Under the pieces are notes generated by a model. That model worked only from the letters and a program-made list of their open reading frames with translations. It did not search any database and was not told the DNA's origin. 64,000 nucleotides of DNA from Magnetococcales bacterium (GTDB taxonomy: Bacteria > Pseudomonadota > Magnetococcia > Magnetococcales > JADGBX01). Shown here one piece after another: positions 48,550 to 57,820 of this stretch (position 1 is the first letter of the stretch; the number at the start of each line of letters is the position of its first letter). The translations under genes were made by a program, and so were the position numbers. The stretch lies in contig JADGBX010000004.1 in assembly GCA_015231265.1 (NCBI GenBank), positions 1 to 64,000 of the forward strand. Reading direction: 5' to 3'.

Positions 48550-48618
48550 ACGCAACTGTCGGACCACCCTGAGTACGATTACTCCTGCTGATAACGACCT
48601 ACTGCACAGCAGACTGTA

Positions 48619-49965
48619 TCAATAGAGGACACATCGTCCGATTGATGTCTCTCGGCACTGCTTACCATTTGTCCAGCGCGCACCGATCAGAGATGCTCCC
48701 TCGAACATGGTTCCCGTAATATCCGCCCCAACCAGATTAGCTCCTTCCAGATTGGCTTTTTTGAAATTCACGTTTACCAATCGGGCTCCTGAGAAGGACG
48801 CATTGCGAAGATCAGAGCGTTCCATATTGGTACCGGTGAGATCGGCATCTTCGAAGTTTGCCCCCTCCATTGAGGTTTCAGTCAGCGTTGCACTTTTCAT
48901 CACCCGATTCTTGAGGTTGATCTTCTCCAGAACACATCCTGGGCAAAAGAAGGGCTGATCCTGATTGCAGCTACCGGTTCCCTTCCCACAACGCTTGCCA
49001 TTTGTCCAAATCGCAGCATCGAATTTAACCCTGTCCAGAATGGCACCTTCAAGATCTGCTCCTTTGAGATTGGCAGATGTAAGGTCGGCCCGTGTGAGGT
49101 TAGCGCCTCTTAACTTGGCTCCGGAAAGATCTGCACGACGCAGACTCGCTTTTACCAGACTCGCTTTTACCAGACTTGCTTTTACCATCCGAGCATCATC
49201 GGCATTGATCATGTTCATATTGGCACCGGTGAGATTGGTCAGAATCATCTCAGCACCAGAGATCCGCGCATTCTGCATATCGGCATCATGCAGATCCGCA
49301 CCGGTCAAAACCGCTCTGCTCATGTCAGCACCGGACATTTTGACATTGCGCATAGACGACGCCTTGAACGTTGCCGGAATGTCTCCAGGTGTCAGGTCAT
49401 ACCATTTACCAGTTGCCAGACCGAGCGCCCACGTGGCATCGACATCTTCCAGATTTGCTCCATCAAGATGCGCATTGGTAAAGTTTGCTCCACGCAGAAC
49501 TGCCCCTTTGAAATTAGCGGCCTTAGCATTGGAGTGCTTGAAGTTACCCTTGCGTATCGAGGCGTTGGTGAACGTGCTCTTCGTCAAAGAGGATTTCTGA
49601 AAATCTGCCTGATCCAACATCGCATCATCAAAGCTGGCATTATCAATAGTGGAATCAGAAAGAATGGAGTAGGGCATCTGAGCGCCATCAAATGTCGCCC
49701 CTTTCAACTGTCCTTTGGAGAGATCAATCATACGCATTTCAGCGCCGCTGAAATCCTCTCCACTGAAGTCACACCCCGTACATCTACGCTTCTCTCCTTG
49801 CGTTTTGATGGCATTCACCCGGTCCGAGCCATCCATCACAGCCAGATCGGGATCAACAGGGGGCACCGAACAGCCTGAAACGGCAGTGGTGAAGAGCAAT
49901 CCAATTAATCCAGCAAAATATCTGCGATGGCCTTTAGATGATTCGGCCAAGAACTGTTTTTTCAT
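48619..49965 (-). CDS. Pentapeptide-repeat lipoprotein with Cys-containing WTNGK motifs
   Basis: Lipobox-like FTTAVSGCSVPP; many A(D/N)LxxA pentapeptide repeats; WTNGKRCGKGTGSCNQ and C-terminal WTNGKQCRETSIGRCVLY. Start at MKKQFLAES. Confidence 0.88.
   Translation of the reverse strand: MKKQFLAESSKGHRRYFAGLIGLLFTTAVSGCSVPPVDPDLAVMDGSDRVNAIKTQGEKRRCTGCDFSGEDFSGAEMRMIDLSKGQLKGATFDGAQMPYSILSDSTIDNASFDDAMLDQADFQKSSLTKSTFTNASIRKGNFKHSNAKAANFKGAVLRGANFTNAHLDGANLEDVDATWALGLATGKWYDLTPGDIPATFKASSMRNVKMSGADMSRAVLTGADLHDADMQNARISGAEMILTNLTGANMNMINADDARMVKASLVKASLVKASLRRADLSGAKLRGANLTRADLTSANLKGADLEGAILDRVKFDAAIWTNGKRCGKGTGSCNQDQPFFCPGCVLEKINLKNRVMKSATLTETSMEGANFEDADLTGTNMERSDLRNASFSGARLVNVNFKKANLEGANLVGADITGTMFEGASLIGARWTNGKQCRETSIGRCVLY
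49141..49185. repeat. Three 15-bp tandem repeats inside the pentapeptide-repeat gene
   Basis: cagactcgcttttac x2 plus cagacttgcttttac; encodes VKASL VKASL VKASL on the minus strand. Confidence 0.95.
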
Positions 49966-50137
49966 GACGGATGATTCCCTCTCCGAGTCAAACATGATCG
50001 ATGAACCTACATTGTAGGGTTGCAGGTGACTGGATGCCAAGTCGTTTTATCCCTCAGTCACACCAGCGAAGAGAAATGCTGATTATCAAGGGGAAAAAAC
50101 CCATTTTCTTAACGATGGATACACACAAATCGACATT

Positions 50138-50488
50138 TCAGAAATGCCGTTCCAACTCTTCACAGGCGGTTCGAAGCGCAGAGTGTGCGTCAGAATCACA
50201 ACACTCTTCATTATCTAGAAGGTGACGAACAGCGGTATAGAGCTCAAGAAATGCCCGTTCAACACACTTATCCGTATCCAATGCCTTGTCGATTAGAGCA
50301 ACATGACAGATACAGTCGTTCAACCTTCCAGGTCCGGCACCTCCATTCTCCATACGACAACGATCGGTATGATCACCCAAGCCGTGAGGAGTATACAGAA
50401 GAGCCTTACGCATCAAGGCCATTCGTGCAGCTGAGAGTTTCACCTCTTCATGGATATTCTCATCCGTGACGTGATCCGACATACGCAC
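50138..50488 (-). CDS. Small Cys-rich hypothetical protein
   Basis: 116 aa ORF in an otherwise unexplained interval; LSAARMALMRKALLYTPHGLGDHTDRCRMENGGAGPGRLNDCICHVALIDKALDTDKCVERAFLELYTAVRHLLDNEECC. Composition plausible, no family recognised. Confidence 0.4.
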   Translation of the reverse strand: MRMSDHVTDENIHEEVKLSAARMALMRKALLYTPHGLGDHTDRCRMENGGAGPGRLNDCICHVALIDKALDTDKCVERAFLELYTAVRHLLDNEECCDSDAHSALRTACEELERHF

Positions 50489-51066
50489 TACACCTTACTG
50501 TTCATGAATACGAAAGTCAGATTGCGCGGAAATCAATGAAGCTATTGCGAGAAATGTGCTGATAAGCGACTCCTGAAACAATAGGTGACATATCCAGGTG
50601 TAACAAGGTTCCGTTCTGGTTAACACACCACAACAACAGCTTCAATACAGACCAATCTGAGTGTTTCATATGTTAATTAGCACTCAATTATGGAGTGAGA
50701 AAGCAAGCACCTCTAAACAGAATCCGTTGATGCTTCGTGAGATCAAATCCATACGTCGACCCCGATCACAGCGGTCTGAATCTGAGAATCAATCTAGAGA
50801 TTACGACACTTAATGATGCATAAATAAATTATATTAATGAGGCGTGTTTACAAACCTATTCAACGAAACGTATAGTATCGACATGTTGGGTGGCGAGAGT
50901 ACTGAAAACGCCTCAACGGACTCGTCTGTTGCACGCGGTTTTTTGCACTCTTAATTGATTGTTCGTTTCGTTATCGTCTCGGATTTAATCGTCAAGCTGA
51001 TCAACAACGTGAACTGGGAGGCCGTTTTTCGGCCCGTGCTCCAACTGTGCTGTTGTGGAGAGTCAC

Positions 51067-51582
51067 ATGTCCCGTCAACTCTTGATTCTACGCCATGCAA
51101 AATCGGCTTGGAACACTGGAGCCCCGACAGATTTCGATCGCCCCCTTGCCCCTCGTGGTCAAAAAGCAGCGCCGAAAATGGGATCCTGGCTGAAAAAGCA
51201 GGGCATTGTTCCCGATCATGTGGTGAGTTCTCCCGCACGTCGTGCCAAACAGACGGTTAAGTTGGCATGCAAGAAGCTCGGTTATCCAAAGAAGTCGATC
51301 CAATGGGAAGAGAGGATCTACGGAGCTGGTGTAGAAGATTTTCTCTCTGTCCTAGCCGAAACGCCGTCCACTGCAGAACGTGTAATGATCGTCGGCCATA
51401 ATCCCGGATTGGAGTTTCTGTTTGCCCATTTGGTGGGAACAGAGACCTTCGAGGATCACTACGACGCCTTCATTATCAAGACAGCCACGTCCGTTCTGCT
51501 TCAAATGCCTGATGACTGGACCAATCTATCACGTGGGTGTGCCAAGTTTGTCTTCAGACAACACCCCAGAGAGCTTCCTTAG
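51067..51582 (+). CDS. sixA: SixA-type phosphohistidine phosphatase (histidine phosphatase superfamily)
   Basis: LLILRHAKSAWNTGAPTDFDRPLAPRGQKAA (RHAK/S motif); MIVGHNPGLEFL. Confidence 0.9.
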   Translation: MSRQLLILRHAKSAWNTGAPTDFDRPLAPRGQKAAPKMGSWLKKQGIVPDHVVSSPARRAKQTVKLACKKLGYPKKSIQWEERIYGAGVEDFLSVLAETPSTAERVMIVGHNPGLEFLFAHLVGTETFEDHYDAFIIKTATSVLLQMPDDWTNLSRGCAKFVFRQHPRELP

Positions 51583-51812
51583 CATTATGGCAGCAATCTG
51601 ATCGAAGTGAATAGGAGTAATGAGTTCTATATCAATTGTCAACGCCTCCAGAATCGCTGAACCAAGAGGCTGTGTTGACTCTATTTGGCTTCTCCCAAAG
51701 AAGGAGGGAGATTCCCAAATACTGAGATCTGTCTTCTTTCCGAATGCACTCTCCTTCATCTCTTGCTTTTGACTGATGTGGAAGAAGACACTTGATGGCG
51801 TGTAACACGTGT

Positions 51813-51850
51813 TGGGGTGGGGAACTCAGGTTCCCTACCCCATTTTTTTT
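51813..51850 (+). terminator. Intrinsic-terminator-like hairpin, ending 24 nt before the M20 peptidase start codon
   Basis: TGGGGTGGGGAAC (51813-51825), loop TCAG, GTTCCCTACCCCA (51830-51842; one G-U position), then 8 T's (51843-51850). Confidence 0.75.
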
Positions 51851-51873
51851 GCTGTAAATCGATTTCAGGAGCC

Positions 51874-53250
51874 ATGAGCGTGGAGAAGATACTCGAACTG
51901 ATCCGTAAGCAAAGACCGAATCACCAACGCGAACTCTCCGACTATCTGACACTACCTTCCATCTCAAGCCGGAGCGATCAGAAAGAGGTGATGATGCAGA
52001 CAGCAGAGATGACGCGCTCAATGATGGTCAAATCCGGGCTCGACGATGCTGCTGTTTATGAAACACCCGGTCATCCCGTGGTCATGGGATCCAACAGAAA
52101 GAAGATAGAGGCTCCTACCCTTTTGATCTATGGCCATTATGATGTCCAGCCCGTCGATCCTCTCGATGAATGGGAAACGCCTCCATTTCAACCGGATATC
52201 AGGAACAACCGTCTTTTTGCCCGGGGTTCCACAGATGATAAAGGACAGGTTCATGCCCATCTCAAAGCTCTTGAGGCTATCTTCTCCCATACAGGCGAAC
52301 TCCCTCTGAATGTCGTTGTCCTGGTTGAAGGGGAAGAAGAGATCGGCAGCCCCAATCTTGTCCCCTTCCTGAACGAGCATCGTGATGCGCTGAATGCCGA
52401 TCTGGCTGTTGTCTCAGATACCTTCATGTGGGCAGAAGGGCAACCGGCCATTGTTTGTGGGTTGCGCGGGTTGCTGGTGATGGAGATCAGCGTTACAGGT
52501 CCCAACCGTGATCTCCACTCCGGTTTCTACGGAGGAGCCGTGGCCAACCCTATTGAGATCCTGGCGCGCATGTTGGCTCAGGTCAAAGACGATAACGGCA
52601 GGATTCTGATCCCCGGTTTTCTAGATTCTGTTACTCCCCTCACCGAGATGGAACGCAACCAGATTGCAGAGATCCCCTTTGATGAGCAGGAATTCCTCTC
52701 GGGACTCTCCGTTGAGAAAGGGTGGGGTGACCCGGACTTCTCCATCTTGGAGAAACTATGGGCACGCCCTACATTCGAGATCAACGGCCTCTGGGGTGGG
52801 TTCATTGATGAAGGGGTGAAAACGGTTCTTCCGGCCAAGGCCAATGCCAAAATCACAATGCGCCTCGTACCCGATCAGAACCCTCAACAGATTGCTGATG
52901 CAGTATCACACTTTTTCCACTCTATTGCTCCAGCCTCGGTTACTGTCGAAACCAAACGTATCAGCGGCGGTGGGCCTGGTATAGTCATTCCCACCGATAC
53001 ACCCGCCATGCTTGCCGCTTCTCACGCTTTGGAAGCAACGTTTGGTAAACGTCCATACTTCAGTCGAGAAGGGGTTTCGATCCCTGTTGTGAACGATTTT
53101 CGAGAGGTTCTTGGTATCGAAACACTTCTGATAGGATTGGGCCTTCCCGATGCCCGCCCCCACTCGCCTAACGAGAACCTACACCTTCCAACCTACCACT
53201 TGGGCATTGAGGCCATGGTGCGGCTCTACCACCAACTTGCAACGCTGTGA
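51874..53250 (+). CDS. M20 family dipeptidase/peptidase
   Basis: LIYGHYDVQPVDPLDEWETPPFQPDIRNNRLFARGSTDDKGQVHAHLKALEA; VLVEGEEEIGSPNL; SREGVSIPVVNDF. Start at MSVEKILELIRKQ. Confidence 0.93.
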   Translation: MSVEKILELIRKQRPNHQRELSDYLTLPSISSRSDQKEVMMQTAEMTRSMMVKSGLDDAAVYETPGHPVVMGSNRKKIEAPTLLIYGHYDVQPVDPLDEWETPPFQPDIRNNRLFARGSTDDKGQVHAHLKALEAIFSHTGELPLNVVVLVEGEEEIGSPNLVPFLNEHRDALNADLAVVSDTFMWAEGQPAIVCGLRGLLVMEISVTGPNRDLHSGFYGGAVANPIEILARMLAQVKDDNGRILIPGFLDSVTPLTEMERNQIAEIPFDEQEFLSGLSVEKGWGDPDFSILEKLWARPTFEINGLWGGFIDEGVKTVLPAKANAKITMRLVPDQNPQQIADAVSHFFHSIAPASVTVETKRISGGGPGIVIPTDTPAMLAASHALEATFGKRPYFSREGVSIPVVNDFREVLGIETLLIGLGLPDARPHSPNENLHLPTYHLGIEAMVRLYHQLATL

Positions 53251-53303
53251 TTGCCGATTTTTGAACGGAAAAAACAGAATAAGTTGATAATTTGGATTGC
53301 ATA

Positions 53304-53351
53304 CATACCGATCGGTATGCTACTACTGGTTGCACATACCGACCGGTATGT
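53304..53351. promoter_or_regulatory. Two palindromic operator-like sites upstream of the TetR gene
   Basis: CATACCGATCGGTATG (53304-53319, perfect palindrome) and ACATACCGACCGGTATGT (53334-53351, near-perfect); centres about 31 bp apart. Confidence 0.85.
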
Positions 53352-53403
53352 ATGTTGTTCTCTTGTAACCTTCGTTTCCAATTCACAGGGTAATTCCAGA
53401 ACC

Positions 53404-54024
53404 ATGCCGCGTTCCGAATCACAACGTAATCCCGACAAAACCAGAGAACGCCTAATGACATCCGCGTTTGAAACATTCTGGAGAAAAGGATTCCAAGGAG
53501 CAGGATTAACAGAAATTCTCAAACAGGCCAATCTGACCAAAGGTGCGCTCTATCACCACTTTCCCGACAAAAAGAGCCTCGGTTATGCCGTTGTTGAAGA
53601 GGTTATGGGAAAGATGATGGAGGAGGACTGGTTACGCCCAATCCGTGAGGCAGAAGACCCTTTGCTCGGTCTTGAAGTCACACTGCAAGAAAATGTGGAA
53701 CGGTATGGGGAAACACTGGTCCAACTGGGATGCCCTATCAACGCTTTGGCCCAGGAGATGGCCCCGGTTGACGAAGGGTTCAGAATTCGCATGTATCAGC
53801 TTCTGGAGCGGTGGCGCAGTGAGATGTCTCTTGCTCTACAGAAAGGGCGGGAGCTAGGCATCGTCCGCGAGGAAATTGATCCCCACCGAACATCAGTCTT
53901 TATTCTTGCCACTCTTGAAGGGTGTGCCGGACTCGCCCGAAACACCCAACGCCTGGATCTTCTGGTTACCTGTGCAGCAGGATTGACCGATTACTTCAGA
54001 AGCCTGCGAACACCGCATTCGTAA
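53404..54024 (+). CDS. TetR/AcrR-family transcriptional regulator
   Basis: TRERLMTSAFETFWRKGFQGAGLTEILKQANLTKGALYHHFPDKKSLGYAVVEEV HTH. Start inferred at MPRSESQRNPDK. Confidence 0.94.
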   Translation: MPRSESQRNPDKTRERLMTSAFETFWRKGFQGAGLTEILKQANLTKGALYHHFPDKKSLGYAVVEEVMGKMMEEDWLRPIREAEDPLLGLEVTLQENVERYGETLVQLGCPINALAQEMAPVDEGFRIRMYQLLERWRSEMSLALQKGRELGIVREEIDPHRTSVFILATLEGCAGLARNTQRLDLLVTCAAGLTDYFRSLRTPHS

Positions 54025-54086
54025 CCCTCAAGACCGTTTCAGCCAGTCACGATTATTCAATAGCAGTCACATAAGGACGAAGACCA

Positions 54087-56378
54087 ATGAATGGATGGAT
54101 GAAAACCATGTTGCGCTGGCGCTGGCTGGTGGTTCTGATCGGGATCGCCGTGGTCGGTGCTGCTGGAAGTGGGGCTCGCCTGCTTCGATTCGACACCGAT
54201 TATCGGGTTTTCTTCAGTGATGAGAACCCTCAACTTGTCGCCTTTGAAACCATTCAAAACACCTACACTAAGAACGATAATGTTCTCTTTACCATCGCTC
54301 CGAAAAGCGGCAAGGTCTTCAGCCGTGATACATTGGCGATGATTCAGGAACTGACTGAAAAATCGTGGCAGATCCCCTACTCCATTCGCGTAGACTCTCT
54401 GACCAACTATCAGCACACCGAGGCGGAGGAGGACGACCTGATCGTTGCCGATCTCGTCGAATCACCCCAGGATCTCTCCGATGCAGACCTTGAGAGAATC
54501 AAAACGATTGCTATTAATGAGCCCCTTTTGCTCCATCGCCTCATCTCTCCCAAAGCCGATACGACCGCGGTCAACGTCACTATCCAACTCGCAGGCAAAC
54601 GCCCTGATCTTGAGGTGCCGGAAGTTGCCGCTTTCGCCAGAACTCTGGCCCAAGAGATGCGCACTGCTTATCCGGAGGTTGAGATCCACCTCACCGGTAT
54701 GAGCATGATGAACAACGCTTTCCCGGAAGCATCGAAAAGAGACATGGCAACGCTGATTCCGATCATGTTTCTGGTGGTTCTGGTAACGCTGGGCTTCATG
54801 GTCCGTTCCATATCGGCCATGTTCGCATCACTCCTGGTCATTATCTTCTCCATTGTTACCGCCATGGGCATTACCGGCTGGCTTGGCATCGCCCTGACAG
54901 GACCCTCAGCCGGAGCTCCAACCATCATTCTCACCATGGCAGTTGCCGATTGTGTTCATATTCTCGTGACGTTCTTTCAGGGGATGCGTCGGGACGGCTT
55001 GGATAAAGAGACCGCCATTCTGGAGAGCCTGCGCATTAATGCGCAGCCGGTATTCCTCACCAGCGCCACAACGGCCATCGGCTTTCTGAGCATGAACTTT
55101 GGTGAGGTCCCTCCCTTCCACGATCTGGGAAACATCGTCACCATGGGCGTTCTCATGGCGTACGCCCTCTCCATGACTTTTCTTCCCTGTTTGATCATGA
55201 TTCTCCCAATTTCGGTGAAAACAAGTCGGGATGAAGGTGCCATGGCAAGAGCGATGGACAGGTTTGCCGGATTCGTAATCAAACGGCGCTCTCCCCTGCT
55301 CTGGTTGATGAGTGGGATTACACTCCTATTGATCGCCTTTATTCCCAGCAATGAGCTGAATGATGAGTTCGTCAAATACTTCAGCAAGGAGATTGAATTC
55401 CGCCGGGCGACTGACTTTACGACAGACCATCTGACAGGCATCTACGCCATCGAGTACTCTTTGGAATCTGGCAGTTCAAACGGTGTTGCCGACCCTGAGT
55501 TTCTGGCCAATGTGGAAGCCTTTGCCCAATGGTACCGTTCTCAGCCCGAGGTGATTCACGTCAACAGCATCACGGACATCTTCAAACGCCTCAACAAAAG
55601 CATGCATGGAGATGACCCCTCCTATTATAAACTGCCGGATGCTCGGGATCTTTCGGCTCAGTACCTGCTGCTCTATGAGATGTCCCTGCCCTATGGGTTG
55701 GATCTGAACAATCAGATCAACGTGGACAAATCCAGCACCCGTTTCACCGTTACCATGCACTCGATCTCCACCAATCAGGTTCTCGACGTGGAGAAACGTG
55801 CCCAAGCCTGGATGCGCACCAACCTTCCTGAGACGATGGTGACTCCCGGGGCCAGCCCGACCATCATGTTTGCCAATATCGGCAAGCGAAATATTATGGG
55901 AATGCTCACCGGCACGACCATCGCCCTGGTGCTCATCTCCTTCCTCATGATCGCCGCGCTGCGCAGTCTCAAGGTAGGGCTGATCAGCATCATCCCCAAT
56001 CTCGCTCCCATGGCCATGGCGTTCGGAATCTGGGGCATCATGGTGGGTCAGGTGGGCCTCGCTCTGTCGGTCGTGACCGGCATGACCCTGGGTATCGTGG
56101 TGGATGACAGTGTCCACTTCCTCAGCAAATATCTACGCGCTCGACGTGAAAAAGGGCTGGGAAGCCATGAAGCTGTTCGCTACGCATTCAACAGTGTCGG
56201 CACTGCCCTCTGGGTCACCTCAATCGTCCTGGTGGCTGGCTTCTTCGTCCTCACCTTTTCCACCTTCAAGTTCAACTCCGGAATGGGTCTGCTTACTGCG
56301 ATGACCATTGCTCTCGCACTGGTAGCGGACTTCCTCCTGCTTCCACCGCTTCTGATGAAACTGGAGAAAAACCAATGA
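54087..56378 (+). CDS. MMPL/RND family transporter
   Basis: 763 aa; two repeats each with large periplasmic loop and TM bundle; DTDYRVFFSDENPQLVAFETIQNTYTKNDNVLF; MTLGIVVDDSVHFLSKYLRARREKGLGSHEAVRYAFNSVGTALW. Confidence 0.93.
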   Translation: MNGWMKTMLRWRWLVVLIGIAVVGAAGSGARLLRFDTDYRVFFSDENPQLVAFETIQNTYTKNDNVLFTIAPKSGKVFSRDTLAMIQELTEKSWQIPYSIRVDSLTNYQHTEAEEDDLIVADLVESPQDLSDADLERIKTIAINEPLLLHRLISPKADTTAVNVTIQLAGKRPDLEVPEVAAFARTLAQEMRTAYPEVEIHLTGMSMMNNAFPEASKRDMATLIPIMFLVVLVTLGFMVRSISAMFASLLVIIFSIVTAMGITGWLGIALTGPSAGAPTIILTMAVADCVHILVTFFQGMRRDGLDKETAILESLRINAQPVFLTSATTAIGFLSMNFGEVPPFHDLGNIVTMGVLMAYALSMTFLPCLIMILPISVKTSRDEGAMARAMDRFAGFVIKRRSPLLWLMSGITLLLIAFIPSNELNDEFVKYFSKEIEFRRATDFTTDHLTGIYAIEYSLESGSSNGVADPEFLANVEAFAQWYRSQPEVIHVNSITDIFKRLNKSMHGDDPSYYKLPDARDLSAQYLLLYEMSLPYGLDLNNQINVDKSSTRFTVTMHSISTNQVLDVEKRAQAWMRTNLPETMVTPGASPTIMFANIGKRNIMGMLTGTTIALVLISFLMIAALRSLKVGLISIIPNLAPMAMAFGIWGIMVGQVGLALSVVTGMTLGIVVDDSVHFLSKYLRARREKGLGSHEAVRYAFNSVGTALWVTSIVLVAGFFVLTFSTFKFNSGMGLLTAMTIALALVADFLLLPPLLMKLEKNQ

Positions 56379-57202
56379 GACAGACCACACCCTCCCCCAT
56401 CACCAGCCGCTGGTTGTTCCAAGGCATCGTCTATGCAACGGCAACCCTTATGTCCCTGGCCCCCTCTTCGCTCCTGGCCGAAACACCAGCAGAGAAAGGC
56501 TTGGCCATTGCGACCGAAGCAGATCGCCGCGACATGGGGTATGGTGACATGACGGCCAACATGACGATGACTCTCAAAAACCGTCATGGAGAAACCAGTG
56601 TTCGCTACATGCGTATAAAAATGCTGGAGATGGAGAACGACGGGGACAAGTCCATGTCGATCTTTGATCGCCCTCGGGACGTCAAAGGAACCGCCATGCT
56701 CACCTTCAGTCACGCAACCAAGCCAGACGATCAATGGATGTATCTCCCTGCGCTGAAACGGGTCAAACGCATCTCCTCCCGCAACAAGTCGGGACCGTTT
56801 ATGGGCAGTGAGTTTGCCTTTGAAGATCTGGGCTCCCAGGAGATCGGTAAATACACCTACACCTGGATTAATAATGAAGCGTGTGGCGACTTGGAGTGCT
56901 TCGTCATTGAACGAAAGCCCACATACAAATATTCCGGATACACCCGGCAGATGGTCTGGATGGACACAGCCGAATACCGCCCTCTGAAGATCGACTATTA
57001 CGATCGCAAAAATTCTCTACTCAAGACCCAAACGTTTACGGAGTATCACCAGTTTATTGGTAAGTACTGGCGTGCCCACACCATGGATATCGTCAACCAC
57101 CAGACAGGAAAATCGACCAATCTCGTCTGGTCGAAGGTGAAGTTTCAGACCGGCCTCAAAGAGCGTGACTTCACACGCAACAGCCTCAAACGGGCACGCT
57201 GA
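56375..57202 (+). CDS. Outer membrane lipoprotein-sorting (LolA-like) protein
   Basis: Signal peptide; DMTANMTMTLKNRHGETSVRYMRIKMLEMENDGDKSMSIFDRPRDVKGTAMLTFSHATKPDDQWMYLPALKRVKRISSRNKSGPFMGSEFAFED. ATGA overlap with the transporter. Confidence 0.88.
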   Translation: MRQTTPSPITSRWLFQGIVYATATLMSLAPSSLLAETPAEKGLAIATEADRRDMGYGDMTANMTMTLKNRHGETSVRYMRIKMLEMENDGDKSMSIFDRPRDVKGTAMLTFSHATKPDDQWMYLPALKRVKRISSRNKSGPFMGSEFAFEDLGSQEIGKYTYTWINNEACGDLECFVIERKPTYKYSGYTRQMVWMDTAEYRPLKIDYYDRKNSLLKTQTFTEYHQFIGKYWRAHTMDIVNHQTGKSTNLVWSKVKFQTGLKERDFTRNSLKRAR

Positions 57203-57339
57203 CAACTCGGGATCAAGATGGCAGGCACCATTGTCATTGCAGGCAGAATCTGTTGAAATTGCATCAATTGACGACCATGTTCCGAATATGTGTCGGGCCA
57301 TGGAATGATTGATCACTTCACACACAATGGGGGTGGATC

Positions 57340-57768
57340 TTGTCTGCCAATCTGATCCAAAAAAAGGTTAATAAATTCGCCAGTTGTTCTCTATTCCGTC
57401 CTGTGATGCTCGGAATCAGCCTTATGGGGCTGTTGACGACACCACTGGTCGCCGAAACCGAGGGACTTCTTAAACGCTACTCTGCCCAGGCTGCCTCCTG
57501 CCGAACAGATGCCTGCACAGACACCGTTGTCAAGAAGCTCGAAGAGAGTGGACGGAAACCCTACATTCTGCGCATGTGGGATCTGAACCAAGCGATGTGG
57601 AAGACGGTCCATGTAGGCCACTATGAAACCCGCGATGAAGCCCAGGCCGAAGTCACTGCTATCAAAGAGAGTCTCAGCATTGATGGCTTTGTGTCAGCGG
57701 TGGATATGACACCGATCAAGAAATGCGATGAACACAAAGATCAAGAGAAGAACCACACCAAGCAATAA
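57340..57768 (+). CDS. Small secreted SPOR-like protein
   Basis: TTG start; signal peptide; KPYILRMWDLNQAMWKTVHVGHYETRDEAQAEVTAIKESLSIDGFVSAVD resembles a SPOR fold. Confidence 0.6.
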   Translation: MSANLIQKKVNKFASCSLFRPVMLGISLMGLLTTPLVAETEGLLKRYSAQAASCRTDACTDTVVKKLEESGRKPYILRMWDLNQAMWKTVHVGHYETRDEAQAEVTAIKESLSIDGFVSAVDMTPIKKCDEHKDQEKNHTKQ

Positions 57769-57820
57769 GCGCCAATCCTGCCCGGTGCTTCACCCTTTGC
57801 AACGGCAAGGCAGAAACAGC

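Noticed and set aside
48229-48567. 112-aa minus-strand Cys-rich ORF
   Set aside because: Created largely by the 56-bp tandem duplication; internal repetition and no supporting signal.
48438-48567. CRISPR array
   Set aside because: Only two directly abutting 56-bp units with no spacers, and no cas genes nearby.
51529-51759. 76-aa minus-strand ORF overlapping the sixA 3' end
   Set aside because: Overlaps a strong gene, no RBS or family recognised; kept out of the feature list.
54087-56378. Hopanoid transporter HpnN
   Set aside because: MMPL architecture is shared, but no hopanoid biosynthesis genes are nearby, so a specific name is not supported.
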